From Henckelia pumila (Eukaryota; Streptophyta; Magnoliopsida; Lamiales; Gesneriaceae): a stretch of 64,000 nt of DNA. This document shows positions 29,945 through 42,110 of this stretch, one piece after another; position 1 is the stretch's first letter; the number at the start of each line of letters is the position of its first letter. The position numbers and the translations under genes were made by a program. The stretch is taken from the NCBI RefSeq assembly GCF_033568475.1, contig NC_133122.1, positions 71,447,442-71,511,441 on the forward strand. Reading direction: 5' to 3'. Below the pieces are notes generated by a model. That model had not been told where the DNA came from. It saw nothing but the letters and a program-made list of their open reading frames with translations, and ran no database searches.

Positions 29945-30365
29945 TCTCACTTGTTCTCCACTGCATTCACCGGGCCCAAGAAGTGCTTGAACTTGGTTTG
30001 AGGCAATGTCTTTGTCATCATTCCAGCAAGATTGTCCTCTGTTGAGATTTTCTCCAACTTTACCTCTCTTTTTGCTATCACATCTCTCAAAAAGTGTAGT
30101 TTCACATCGATGTGCTTTGATCTTTCATGATACACCTGGTTCTTTTAGAGATGGATCGCGCTTTGGTTGTAACATTCAACTATCACATGTTGTTGCTCAA
30201 TTCCAAGCTCATTTACCATTCCTTTTAGCGAAAGTGCTTTCTTGATAGCATCAGAAGCAACTATGAACTCTGCTTCTGTAGTATACAGTTACACAACTGA
30301 TTGAAGTGTAGCCTTCCATTTAATAGTAGTCCCATACATTGTGAAGATAAATCCTATTAGAGACT
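29945..30365 (-). pseudogene. Ty1/Copia RNase H remnant (minus strand)
   Basis: Read from about 30365 downward the frame gives IKWKATLQS, TTEAEFIVASDAIKKAL, a GMVNELGI segment, ECYNQSAIHL, then YHERSKHIDVKLHFLRD and MMTKTLPQTKFKHFLG. This is the RNase H end of a Copia polyprotein. Two in-frame stops are visible (after QSVV and after AIHL). Upstream integrase and reverse transcriptase are absent. Confidence 0.85.
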
Positions 30366-30370
30366 CTCTA

Positions 30371-31056
30371 GTGTCCAAATTACAATAGTGATTCTAAAGA
30401 CTCAACAAGGATATACATATCTTAAACATAACATAACATAATGCATTGTCGTGTCTAAACATAACATATCATGAATAATAAATAAATGTCATATACTTCA
30501 TTCAGGGTGATGTATTATGAGTAAATGTGGCAACCATTAGAGCTCTTGGGTCCCGTGATCACGCTCATTGTACAACAAGCATATACTTTGATACAACCCA
30601 TACTAGCCTTGTGCCAATATGCGTACCGTCTCATACCAAACCTCGCCGATATGCACATTAACTTTCGTTCTTTTGGAAAGGCCCTTCCCAGAGCTCATCC
30701 CGGGGCAACAATCCCATACTGTCACTACAAGTCCACACCAGACATCAAAGGTTTTCATGCACACATAACATCATCCATCATCTTAAAATCATCAAAACAT
30801 CATAAAATTTCTCATCACTTCATCATTCATAAAATTTCTTATGCTTCTAGCATGTCATACATCATTTATTCGTGCTCTTTAAATCTTTAGTCCTCAAAAT
30901 CATGCATGCGAGGATGAAATAAAAGTAATCACGCCTCTAACATTTCATAAAATTTGATGCCTTTCATAAGAACATAAATTTCATAAAGAAGTATAACACA
31001 TGTATGTGCATTACATAGCTAAACCGATCCACGTGAGTCGTTCTATACGTTCTCGA
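30371..31056. other. LTR-like non-coding block interrupted by the Gypsy insertion
   Basis: No coding sequence. The block is continuous with 38726-40812 across the Gypsy insertion (shared CTCGA). It is probably part of a minus-strand LTR related to the element at 41488-45391. Confidence 0.35.
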
Positions 31057-32557
31057 TGTAGTAATCCACATCTCGAATTAGTGATTAATGAGTAATTAAT
31101 CACATGATCATGTTCTTGATTGTTAATACATGATTAGGGAAGTTCCTGTTGGACTAACGGACTCCAGAAATAGATCCAGAACACTCAAAATAGCGGAGTT
31201 GGTTCGGGAGGATCGGATGCTCCGAAGAGCAGTTCGAAGGATCCGAAGTGGATCGGAAGCTCCGATGCCAAGATCGGAAGCTCCGATCAAGATTGGAAGC
31301 TCCGTCGGCAGGATCGAAAGCTCCGATCGGACTCAGAGTACACGTCATCACTTACGTCAGCAAGGTGACGTCATGACTGACGTCATAGTGGGCGATCGGA
31401 AGCTCCGAAGATGGGATCGGAGGTTCCGATCGTGTTCGGAGGCTCCGAACGCCGTCTATAAATAGGGGGCCGAGAATTAATTTTATTTTCACCAATTACT
31501 CTCTTCTCTCTTGATTCCTAAGCCTTCTAACTCATATCTAGGGAGATCTAGACGTCCTACGGGAAATCCGGAAGTGGCTTAGTGATCTAGACGTCGTCAC
31601 GAAGCTGTGGCCTAGTTTTGAGGCTATCGACAGCAAAGGGCTAAAGACGGACGCAGGTATAGCTTTGGCGTCCTAAAAATATTTAGGAGTATGCATTAGC
31701 TTAGTTAAGGCTTTTAGAGCTTTATTGTTGATGTATGGATATTTGCATTGTAGTAGCAGTAAACTGGACTATAGGCTTGGAGTATAGGCCAGTGGAGGTT
31801 GGTTTTGACCAGCAGTGATAGAGGTACGTAAGTACTGACCGAGATAGCCGACATGATATATTTGCATGTATGTTGCATGAGTATGTGCTATATGCTTTAT
31901 CATGTTTTAGCATGTTTTACCGTCTTAGCACATACATGATTTTACGTGTGACTGCATCCGGAGAGATGTGAGTCATTGACAGTCTCCATAAGGAACAATG
32001 ATCTCATTTTGGACTCGAGTCAGGTATGATAGTTTCCACATAAGGCTTGTATCCTGTTTTGGATTCGGGTCAGGATGGGGTTGGCTCAGCCCTGATATAG
32101 AATATACGAGTACCCCGCAGAGTCGCTCTCTAGTCGGTACTGTATATTCCCGGCGCCATGAGCAAGTGTTTTCACTTGAGTTTTAAATCATATTGTGTGC
32201 GCATATTTGTATTTATATCATTGCTTTCGTATTGAGCGTTTTCGCTCATGCCCCTGTGTTTGGGTATCGTGGTGTACCTTGTGGCGGGGCAGGTTTGAGG
32301 CTGGACGGTCCAGGCGGCTCTCAGCAGGATTGAGCTTGGGAGAGTGCGAGGTTGTAGAGGGTAGGGATTTGTTTATCCTGAACCTTTGATTTGGTTGTAT
32401 AATAATATTTATACACGATTTGTTATCGTCGGTTGTATTCTGCCGATTGGATTAATTTGTTGTATTTTAATTATCCGCTCCTTACGCTTTAAGTTTTAAT
32501 TGCATGCGCTTTTATCGTAACTCTGATTAGTTAGTGGATCCGGATTGGGTCACTACA
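31057..32557 (+). repeat. Gypsy 5' LTR (1501 bp)
   Basis: TG...CA borders. It holds an array of GATCGGAAGCTCCGAT-type palindromes at 31210-31450, then a TATA box (TATAAATA, 31457-31464) that marks the likely retroelement promoter. Confidence 0.93.
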
Positions 32558-32563
32558 TTTATG

Positions 32564-32576
32564 TTATCAGAGCGCA
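32564..32576 (+). other. Gypsy primer-binding site
   Basis: TGTTATCAGAGCG, a few bases after the LTR, matches the tRNA-iMet type TGGTATCAGAGC with one change. Confidence 0.75.
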
Positions 32577-32631
32577 TTGCACTGGGAATTTCTTAAAGCG
32601 GATTAAGTTATTATCTGTTATTGTGTAATAG

Positions 32632-33500
32632 ATGGCAGATTACGATGAGAGCCACGATAGCGGAGGCGGCGGTCATTGGGGCGATCTGAATGATCGTAGA
32701 CGTCGTCAAGGACAGCCTGAGGAGCGCAAGCGAGTGAGCTTGCACAGATTTAAGGAGGTTAGCCCGAAGCCTTTGTCGGGAGGTGAGTCAGCTGAAGAAG
32801 CGGAGGATTGGCTTGAGAGAATGGAGCAGTGTTTTCAGGAGTTCCGTTGCACGGCCGAAGGTAGGATGAAGATTCTTGCTTTTATGCTTGAGGGACGAGC
32901 GATGAAGTGGTGGAGATCTACTTCCACACCGTTCATAGCAGCTAGAGGAGTAGCCACATGAGCTGAGTTCCGTACTGATTATCAGATGTTGTATTTTCCT
33001 CCAGCTCTTAGTCAGGTGAAAGCCAGTGAGTTGCTGAGTTTGCGACAGGGGACGATGACGATCGAGGAGTACCAGCAGAAGTTCTTTGATCTGCTACCTT
33101 TTTTTCCTCATGTTGCTAATAGTTCTATGGCGAAGTTTGACCATTTTCTTCAGGGTTTGAACCCTGATATTCATCGGATGGTTGCTGTGGGCGGCGATGG
33201 GACTTATGAGGATTTGGTGGACCATTGTCGCCAGGCTGAGGACAGTATTCGGAGGAACAGGGGACTTTACTCTTCTTCTTCCAGGTCAGCGAGTGCCAGT
33301 GCTTTGGGCCCTAGGGGACAGTCTTTCAAGAATCCAGGAGGTACTTCTTCTTCTTCCTCTGGATCTGGTGGAGTGCATAACTTTGGCGGTCAGAGGCCGA
33401 ACCGTTGTCATCAGTGCAGACGCAGACATCCGCCAGGGCAGTGTGGTTGATCGACCAGTGTGTGTTTCCAGTGTGGCTAGGAGGGTAGAGGGATTGTCCG
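32632..33500 (+). pseudogene. Gypsy gag (capsid and nucleocapsid), with stops
   Basis: The ATG at 32632 opens a frame containing EEAEDWLERMEQCFQEF and MKWWRST, a retrotransposon gag core. A TGA at 32959-32961 sits where related proteins have Trp. The frame resumes (32986-33447) with TIEEYQQKFFDLLPFFP and a serine/arginine-rich tail. A nucleocapsid-like CFQCG follows, interrupted by TGA 33448 and TAG 33478. The CCHC zinc knuckle is degenerate. Confidence 0.85.
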
Positions 33501-36500
33501 ATGCTGGTTGGAGCAGCGAGTGGTTCCGGAGGTTCTCAGGCATCTGTTCAGCCACCTCAGTACCAACAGCCACCTTTCCAGCAGCAGTTTTCGCAGCAGT
33601 GCCTGCAGCCGCAGAAGTCTCAGCGACAGCCTACTCAGACTCCTTCTCGGGGTCATTCTTCTTTGAGGCCACGGGCCCAGGGTCAGGTATTTGCGCTTAA
33701 CCAGGAGCAGGCAGAGGCTGACAGTGACCGGATTATTGCAGGTATCTGTAGTTTATGTGGTTTTCCTGCATATGTTTTAATTGATACCGGTGCATCGCAT
33801 TCTTTCGTATCAGCACATTTGGCTAAGAAGTATAAGTTGTCATATATTCCTCTAGACGTGTTATTAGTGGTTTCTACTCCTATGGGTAGCGAGATTTTAG
33901 CCAAGCGCCTAGTTGTGGGTTGTGTTTTGGATTTTGAGGGGCATCAGCTTAGTGCTAACCTGATGATTCTAGCGATGGAGGATTTTGATTGCATCATTGG
34001 GATATATCTATTGACTGCCTACCGAGCGATAGTGGATTTCTATCAGAGGTTTGTTCAGTTTCGACCAGAGGATGATGAGTCATGGTATTTCTATGGTGAG
34101 GGAGCACGACCTCCGATGCCAGTAGTTTCTGCTCTGAAGGCCCGACGTGCTTTAGAGTTTGGCGGGGAAGGCTACCTTATCTACGCCATTGACGCATCCT
34201 TGGGAGAGCCAGATATCCAGGAGATACCAGTGGTTCGTGACTTTCCAGATGTATTTCTGGAGGAGATTCCAGGTTTGCCACCAGTAAGGGAGATCGAGTT
34301 TGGCATCGAGTTACTGCCAGGGACTGCACCGATTCCAGAGCTCCTTACCGTTTGGCACCGTCAGAGATGAAAGAACTGCAGAAGCAATTACAAGATCTTC
34401 TTGATAAGGGTTATATTCGACCTAGTGTTTTGCCGTGGGGAGCCCCAGTGCTGTTTGACAAGAAGAAGGATGGTTCAATGCGGTTGTATATTGATTACCG
34501 TCAGTTGAATCAAGCGACAGTGAAGAATAAGTATCCTCTTCCACGGATAGATGATCTTTTTGATCAGTTACATGGTACTTCTGTCTATTCAAAGATTGAT
34601 CTTCGGTCTGGGTATCATCAGTTGTGAGTTCGGCAGGAGGATGTTCCTAAGACAGAATTTCGTACACGGTATGGACAATATGAGTTTCTAGTGATGCCGT
34701 TTGGTCTGACGAATGCTCCAGCTGTTTTTATGTATCTGATGAACAGAGTTTTCCGCGATTTTCTGGATAAGTTCGTGGTAGTGTTCATCGATGATATTTT
34801 GGTGTATTCTCGCAGCATGGATGAGCATGCCTATCATCTCTACAGTGTACTGCAGGTCTTGAGAGAGAGACAGTTGTACGCGAAGTTGAGTAAGTGTGAC
34901 TTCTGGATTGACCGAGTTGTGTTCCTTGGTCATGTCATTTCTCGGGAGGGCGTATCTGTTGACCCTAACAAGACAGAGGCTATTTTGAATTGGTCGCGTC
35001 CAAATACAGCTTCTGAGATTCGTAGTTTCCTTGGTTTAGCAGGATACTACCGACGTTTTGTGGAGAACTTCTCTCAGATAGCTAAGCCTTTGACTCAGTT
35101 GACGAAGAAAGATGTTTCTTTTGTGTGGTCTGATGCTTGTGAAGACAGTTTTTGTGAGTTGAGACGTCGTTTGACGACAGCTCCAGTTCTTGCTTTACCG
35201 TCTGGATCAGGTGGTTTTGTAGTCTTCACCGATGCTTCTCTCTAGGGTTTGGGGTGCGTGTTGACTCAGAATGGCCACGTGATTGTGTATGCTTCTAGAC
35301 AGCTGAAGACTCACGAGGAGAACTATCCCGTTCATGATCTAGAGCTTGCAGCCATTGTCTTTGCCTTGAAGATATGGCGTCACTATTTGTACGGAGAACG
35401 ATTTGAGATCTTCACCGATCATAAGAGTTTGAAGTATCTGTTCACTCAAGCTGAGTTGAACTTGCAGCAGCGTCGTTGGATGGATCTGTTGAAAGATTAT
35501 GACTGTGAGATCAAGTACCATCGAGGTTCTTCTAACCCCGTTGCTGATGCGCTTAGTCGCAAGTTCTATGTGAGTTCCCTTTGTACCAGTTCGGTTTCGA
35601 GGGCAGTAGAGGAGTGTTGTTCTTTGGGATTCACATTCCGTCATAAGAAAGAACAGCAAAGGATTCGTGTTTCTTCTGTGCTTGCAGAGCCAGCGTTGTA
35701 TCGACGAATCCGTGAAGCTCAGAGTTCTGATCTGAAGATGCAAAAGTTGGCCCGTCTGGCTGAGGGTGATAATACTTCTGGTTTTCATCTGCAGGGAGAC
35801 GGTCTGTTGTGTCTTTCTGGTCGAGTAGTTGTACCCGAGGATTCTACTTTGAGGGATGAGATCTTATCGCAAGCTCACCGCAGTCGATTCTCTGTACATC
35901 CAGACAGTATGAAGATGTATAAGGATCTTCGCACTCGTTTTTGGTGGAAAGGGATGAAGCGCAGTGTCTATCAGTTTGTATCCCGATTCCTTGTGTGTCA
36001 GCAGGTCAAGGCAGAGTTTAGACGACCCGAAGGGTTACTTCACAGCTTAGAGATTCCTGAGTGGAAGTGGGAGCATGTGACGATGGATTTTGTCACTCAC
36101 TTGCCTATGTCTTCTAGGAATTGTGACGCTATTTGGGTTGTCGTGGATCGATTATCGAAGTCAGCGCATTTTATTTCCTATAACCGAGATTATACCTTTG
36201 ATAGGATGGCGCAATTGTATGTGCGGAAGGTTGTTCGATTGCATGGGATTCCGTTGAGCATTGTCAGTGATAGAGATCCGAGATTTACCTCGAGATTTTG
36301 GGGTAGTTCTCAGCGAGCCCTTGGCACTACTTTGAGTTTGAGTACGGCTTATCATCCAGAGACAGACGGATAGTCCGAGCATACCATTCGCACTTTGGAG
36401 GATATGCTTCGCGCAGTAGTGATGGATTTTGGTCCGGCGTGGCATGATCATTTATCGTTGGTAGAGTTCGCTTACTACAATGGTTTCCATCGCAGCATTG

Positions 36501-37120
36501 GCATGGCACCATTTGAGGCTCTTTATGGACGTCGTTGTCGTACGCCTTTGTTTTGGGACAACGTCGGCGAGCGTCAGGTTGAGGGTCCTCGGATGATTCA
36601 GTAGATGAATAATGCAGTGGAGTTGATCCGACGCAGGATTAAGGCAGCCCAGGATCGACATGCTAGTTACGCGAACACTCATCGGAGGCCGTTACATTTC
36701 GAGGTAGGAGAGCATGTATTCTTACGTGTGTCACCTTTCCGAAAGGTGATGAGGTTTGGTCGCAAGGGTAAACTGTCACCAAGATTTATTGATCCTTTCG
36801 AGATTCTCGAGAAGGTTGGGGATGTGGCTTATCGTCTGGCCTTGCCACCCGATCTTTCGGAGATCCACGATGTGTTCCACATGTCCTTGTTGAGGCAGTA
36901 CGTGGCGGATGAGTCACACATTTTGCATTCGACTGAGGTGCAAGTGGATCGGAATCTATCCTACATGGAGAAACCTCTCAGGATTCTGGACAGGAAGGAC
37001 AAGGTACTTCGTAACAAGCATATACCGTTGGTGATGGTACAATGGCAGCGCAAAGGTACAGAGGAAGCTACTTGGGAGTTAGAGACCCGGATGCTAGCCG
37101 AGCACCCCGAGTTGTTTTGA
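33501..37120 (+). pseudogene. Gypsy pol: protease, RT, RNase H, integrase, chromodomain-like tail
   Basis: Protease with IDTGASHSF (frame from 33501). A one-base loss near 34333 shifts to the RT frame ([19 protein letters not shown]), followed by RNase H (VVFTDASL, then [15 protein letters not shown]) and integrase ([21 protein letters not shown]). The C-terminal part ends HIPLVMVQWQRKGTEEATW, a chromodomain-like segment, with a final stop at 37118-37120. In-frame stops lie at 34625 (TGA), 35243, 36371 and 36602 (all TAG). Active-site motifs of RT and integrase remain readable, but no intact polyprotein can be made. Confidence 0.9.
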
Positions 37121-37210
37121 GATTCTGTACTTTCTTATATTAAGTTTGTACTTGTTCAGTTGTAATAAAGAACATTCATGTTAAGTTTCGTACTTTTCCT
37201 CTGACTTTAA

Positions 37211-37243
37211 TTTCGAGGACGAAATTTCTTAAGTGGGGGAGAA
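37211..37243 (+). other. Palindrome plus polypurine tract of the Gypsy element
   Basis: TTTCGAGGACGAAA (37211-37224) precedes AAGTGGGGGAGAA, the plus-strand priming tract directly before the 3' LTR. Confidence 0.8.
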
Positions 37244-38720
37244 TGTAGTAACCCGCATCTCGAATTAGTGATTAATGAGTAATTAATCACATGATCATGT
37301 TCTTGATTGTTAATACATGATTAGGGAAGTTCCTGTTGGACTAACGGACTCCAGAAATAGATCCAGAACACTCGAAATAGCGGAGTTGGTTCGGGAGGAT
37401 CGGACGCTCCGAAGAGCAGTTCGGAGGATCCGAAGTGGATCGGAAGCTCCGTCGGCAGGATCAGAAGCTCCGATCGGACTCAGAGTATACGTCATCGCTT
37501 ATGTCAGCAAGGTGATGTCATGGCTGACGTCATAGTGGGCGATCGGAAGCTTCGAAGATGGGATCGGAGGTTTCGATCGTGTTCGGAGGGTCCGAACCGG
37601 GTTCGAAGGCTCCGAACGCCATCTATAAACAGGGGGCCGAGAATTCATTTTCTTTGCACCAATTCCTCTCTTCTCTCTTGATTTCTAAGCCTTCTAACTC
37701 AGATCTAGGGAGATCTAGACGTCCTATGGGAAATCCGGAAGTGGCTTAGTGATCTAGACGTCGTCACGAAGCTGTGGCCTAGTTTTGAGGCTATCGACAG
37801 CAAAGGGCTAACGACGGACGCAGGTATAGCTTTGACATCCTAAAAATATTTAGGAGTATGCATTAGCTTAGTTAAGGCTTTTAGAGCTTTATTGTTGATG
37901 CATGGATATTTGCATTGTAGTAGCAGTAGACTGGACTATAGGCTTGGAGTATAGGCCAGTGGAGCTAGGTTTTGACCAGCAGTGATAGAGGTACGTAAGT
38001 ACTGACCGAGATAGCCGACATGATATATTTGCATGTATGTTGCATGAGTATGTGTTATATGCTTTATCATGTTTTAGCATGTTTTACCGTCTTAGCACAT
38101 ACATGATTTTACGTGTGACTGCATCCGGAGAGATGTGAGTTATTGACAGTCTCCATAGGGAACAATGATCTTATTTTAGACTCGAGTCAGGTATGACAGT
38201 TTCCACATGAGGCTTGTATCCTGTTTTGGATTCGGGTCAGGATGGGTCTGGCTCAGCCCTGATATAGAATATACGAGTACCCCGCGGAGTCACTCTCTAG
38301 CCGGTACTGTATATTCCCGACGCCATGAGCAAGTGTTTTCACTTGAGTTTTAAATCACATTGTGTGCGCATATTTGTATTTATATCATTGCTTTCGTATT
38401 GAGCGTTTTCGGTCACGCCCCTATGTTTGGGTATCGTGGTGTACCTTGTGGCGGGGCAGGTTTGAGGCTGGATGGTCCAGGTGGCTCTCAACAGGATTAA
38501 GCTTGGGAGAGTGCGAGGTTGTAGAGGGTAGGGATTTGTTTACCCTGAACCTTCGATTTGGTTGTATAATAATATTTATACACGATTTGTTATCGTCGGT
38601 TGTATTCTGCCGATTGGATTTGTTGCATTTTAATTATCCGCTCCTTATGCTTTAAGTTTTAATTGCATGTGCTTTTATCGTAACTCTAATTAGTTAGTGG
38701 ATCCGGGTTGGGTCACTACA
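37244..38720 (+). repeat. Gypsy 3' LTR (1477 bp)
   Basis: Same borders as the 5' LTR. It has fewer palindromes in the array and a TATAAACA in place of TATAAATA. Confidence 0.93.
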
Positions 38721-38725
38721 CTCGA

Positions 38726-40812
38726 CGTCAAAACTCAAAACTTTTTCCATAAAAAACTTTAAAATGTTTAAAATACATTAAAAGATCATATACTTGAATT
38801 TAGGACCTTAAATTTGAAAAAATATATATAAAAATTGATGTCCAACCCACGTAGGGTGGCATGCTCGTGTGCCTCGTTGCGTGGGTTCAAACACACTACC
38901 CACGCTCGGGAGAACGCTCGTGTGCCTCCTGGCGTGGGTTGTGCAGAAAATTTTTTGCATGAACAATTTCGAATCCACACGCACCAAACTCTTTCAAATG
39001 TATTCCAATCGACATCCAACCATGAAAAAAACCTGAAAAACATCAAAATACTCTTTTAAAAGATCACATCCCAAGATTGAAACCAAAAACACATCAAAAC
39101 CTTGATCATCAACCAAAATAAGATTTGGACTCTTTGAAACCTTAACAAGATGCAAACTCTCAAAGCATAATACTTGTCGAGAACGACATACGTTTCAAGA
39201 ATACATACAATCATACATCATGCTCTTCAAAACTGTTCGAAATTAATGCAATATACAATAATACACAACAATATGCAAATATTTCTTATAAAAATACCTA
39301 TATTCTTGAATGGTAGTTTCAAAAGCATTTAAAACTTACCTGATCATTGTAGGTTGGAGATAGTCGTTACTTTGGTAGCGATTCTAGTCTCGAATGGACG
39401 AGAACGGAGGTTTTTGTTTGCTTTTGGTGAAAATTTTGAACGTGAAGAGGGAGTGTGGAATGGGGTATTCGGCGTGTAATGAGAGAAAAATTTGAGATCA
39501 GATTACACGCTCAACAATTTGTAACTAATGATCTTGGAAGTCGGTCCATTAGTTGCAAACACAAACTTTTAAAATTCTCTCTCCCAAAAATTAAAATAAC
39601 ACTTCACCTACTTTAAACTTAAAATAAACATGAAATATTTTTCTTAACCTCGTTAGAAGGCTAGTCTCGTTCCTCAATCCAGAATTAATCTCAACCCGAA
39701 AGCATTAAAATAATTTACAACATTAAAACATCATGCATAAATATCGCCCCGCCTCCGAGAATTCTCCCCAAAACAGCTGAAAACATTTCTTTTGCCCCTG
39801 TTTTGGATCTCAAATATCATCCAACACATATATCAACCTACAAACTTCAAAATCTAGAAGGAAGCATGCCAAGACATGGCTAAACAAGTAACTAAACAAG
39901 ATACTTGCCATATAACTTAAAAGATCTTACATACTTTTGTTCTTGACAAACATACATATCTATATGTTCAAATGTTCTAAGTACAAGACAAACTCAAGTT
40001 CAAGATACAAAGGTTGACATCAACTCTACTTTATAAACCCAAAATCACCACATGCTACTCTTGCTATCTTGAGCTATTCACGACCTCTCTGTCCAGCTCC
40101 TGCCCCACCTATTGCCATGCACACATAAAAAACACAGCAATAGCCGGATAACTCCGGTGAGAAATACAATTCCAAGTATAAATAACATAACATGCGAGAT
40201 AGTAACATGAATGCAATTCATGTTTCAAAGGTAGGCTATCAAATCTGATAACAATAGAATTTCAGTTCTTGGGATCCCGGGGAATAAAATCTTAACCAAT
40301 CACCAACTCACCAATCGAGAAGATGTCAAGTATCTTATTTCCCCTGACTTTGGTGCAACTATAGTGAGTCATCTAGCTCTGAAAGTAAATCTACATTCCG
40401 TGCTACTCAACTATAGCCCTCCAAACATCATATGCACTTTAAGCCTTTCAACCCTCTGTGCTTTTCAGGCTAGAGGTCAAGATGAATGCAACATAATCTG
40501 TATGTATTAAAGACTCTAAAACATCTTGAACATCTAATAAAATTAGAAAACAAAGCAACAAAATCATCTAATCACATAAGACACATAGTCAAACAAGTAT
40601 GTCATTGACAAGGGAATACTCGAGAATAATATCTATCTCGAGTGTTCTATCCCATCTAGATATGCTGTCATTTATACCTTTCAACGTCGATTCTGAAAAT
40701 ACTTCAATTCTGAAAACATAATATCAAAACTGCATATCAAAATCTGTTCGAAGTCGTTGCAATTCAATCAATCAAACTACTTCAAACCTCAAGCTTTTCT
40801 ATTCCGATTCGA
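38726..40812 (-). repeat. Partial minus-strand LTR related to 41488-45391
   Basis: 40085-40690 aligns in the same orientation and order with 42390-43980, sharing AGCCGGATAA(C/T)TCCGGTGAGAA, GGCTATCAAATCTGATAACA and TGACTTTGGTGCAACTATAG. A GCGTGGG/CCCACGC inverted motif pair repeats at 38845-38945. No coding sequence. It was split from 30371-31056 by the Gypsy element. Confidence 0.5.
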
Positions 40813-41530
40813 ACGTTGAATTATCGAGTTTCCGGAATTAACGATTAATGGGTAATTAATCATACGATCATGTTTAGATTAAGTAAAACATGATAAAAGA
40901 TATTTCACATGAGTTAACGGAGTCCTAAAATGGATCCAGAACGCTAAAAAATGGTCCTAGGGGTTTCGGGTCTCGGGCGAGATCGGAGCTTCCGATCTGT
41001 GTGCGTTCGGAAGCACACCGAAAGCAAGACAATCGGAGCTTCCGATCGGCGATCGGAACTTCCGATATGTTTGTCGGGACAGGTGTGCGGATGCATGTAA
41101 TTGGATTGACACGTGTCCATCGGAGCCTCCGATGGGTCAACGGAGCTTCCGATATGGCATGGGATCAGAGCTTCCGATGAGGGATCGGAGTTTCCGATTA
41201 TGCTCTATATAAAGGGCAGCAAGGGCATCATATTAAAACCACACCAATTCCTATCCTTCGCCCGTACGACTCTATTTTATGGCTTTGGGTACTCTTATTT
41301 TAGAGTTGGAGTAGGAAATATATTTTAGTATAGTCAAACAGTGTCTGACATAGTAGCGGAACAGTATCCAAGTAGCGGAGATGTGCTCGTAGATGCGGAG
41401 CTGTGCTCGTAGTTGCGGAGCTGCAGCAGTAGTGCATGCCTAGGAGTTTGGGTAGTCGCCATCAGTGGGCTGACAACGGACGCAGGTTGTAAGGCCCGAA
41501 AATATTAAGTTATGAATTACGGAATTTGAG

Positions 41531-41610
41531 AGCTCAAGTGGTACCAGGATTGATTTGAATTTGGATATATGCCTGATGGTCCAAGTTCGAATCCTGGAGA
41601 GGGCAAAAAC
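41531..41610 (+). repeat. tRNA-like segment, possible SINE head
   Basis: AGCTCAAGTGGTACCAGGA resembles a Pol III A box and GTTCGAATCC (41585-41594) a B box, about 45 bases apart. This fits a tRNA-derived SINE head. It starts exactly where the inverted-end similarity of the host element stops. A clear SINE tail and duplication were not found. Confidence 0.45.
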
Positions 41611-41829
41611 TCCCCTTTCGAGGTGGGGATAAGACCATGAGTTGAGACCCACCCAGAGCTGAGCTTAGATGATGGCAGATACAGAGAGTGTGGTCATTAC
41701 ATAAAAGGCTATACCATCTGTTGTGGGGACATCAGGTTGCTAATCTTTTATTAGGGAAAATTAACAATTAATCATAATTGAATCAAACTTGAAACAATAT
41801 AATAAAAGACTGATTTTTTTTTTTAAAAA

Positions 41830-42110
41830 AGTACACGAACTCCATGCACAGGTCCGTGCTCGGGTGCGTAGGAATTAACCTGTATGCACAATAAAAAAAT
41901 GCAAGGTACACGGACCCCGTGCCCCCTCCGTGTCCGGGTCCGTGCCCAAGTTTCAAAATTTTTGAAGTTACTATATTTGATTCAGACCACACGGACCCAT
42001 GCACGATTGTTGGCACGGGGTCCGTGCCTTCTTTATTTTGAACACATTCTAAAACAACCGGGTACATGGACCCATGCACAGGGCATGTACGGGGTCCGTG
42101 CCCTGTACTC
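41830..42110. repeat. Array of CACGGACCC / GGGTCCGTG inverted words
   Basis: At least eight copies of GTGCACGG-, CACGGACCC- or GGGTCCGTGCC-type words in both orientations within 280 bp. This is comparable to the palindrome arrays of the other LTRs here. Confidence 0.65.

Larger units (their letters stand above)
31057..38720 (+). mobile_element. Complete Ty3/Gypsy retrotransposon (chromovirus, Tekay/Del-like), mutated
   Basis: The two LTRs (31057-32557 and 37244-38720) both begin TGTAGTAA and end CACTACA. The whole is flanked by CTCGA at 31052-31056 and 38721-38725. Order is primer site, gag, protease, reverse transcriptase/RNase H, integrase, chromodomain-like tail, polypurine tract. The LTRs differ by many substitutions and a few indels in the repeat array, so insertion is older than that of the element at 48356. 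Stops and at least two frameshifts make it non-autonomous. Confidence 0.95.

Noticed and set aside
35339..36512. Minus-strand ORFs of 61-149 codons in the Gypsy element
   Set aside because: Shadows of RNase H and integrase coding on the plus strand.
41531..41610. Possible functional tRNA gene
   Set aside because: A and B box-like words are present but no acceptor stem or cloverleaf could be formed; better explained as SINE-derived.
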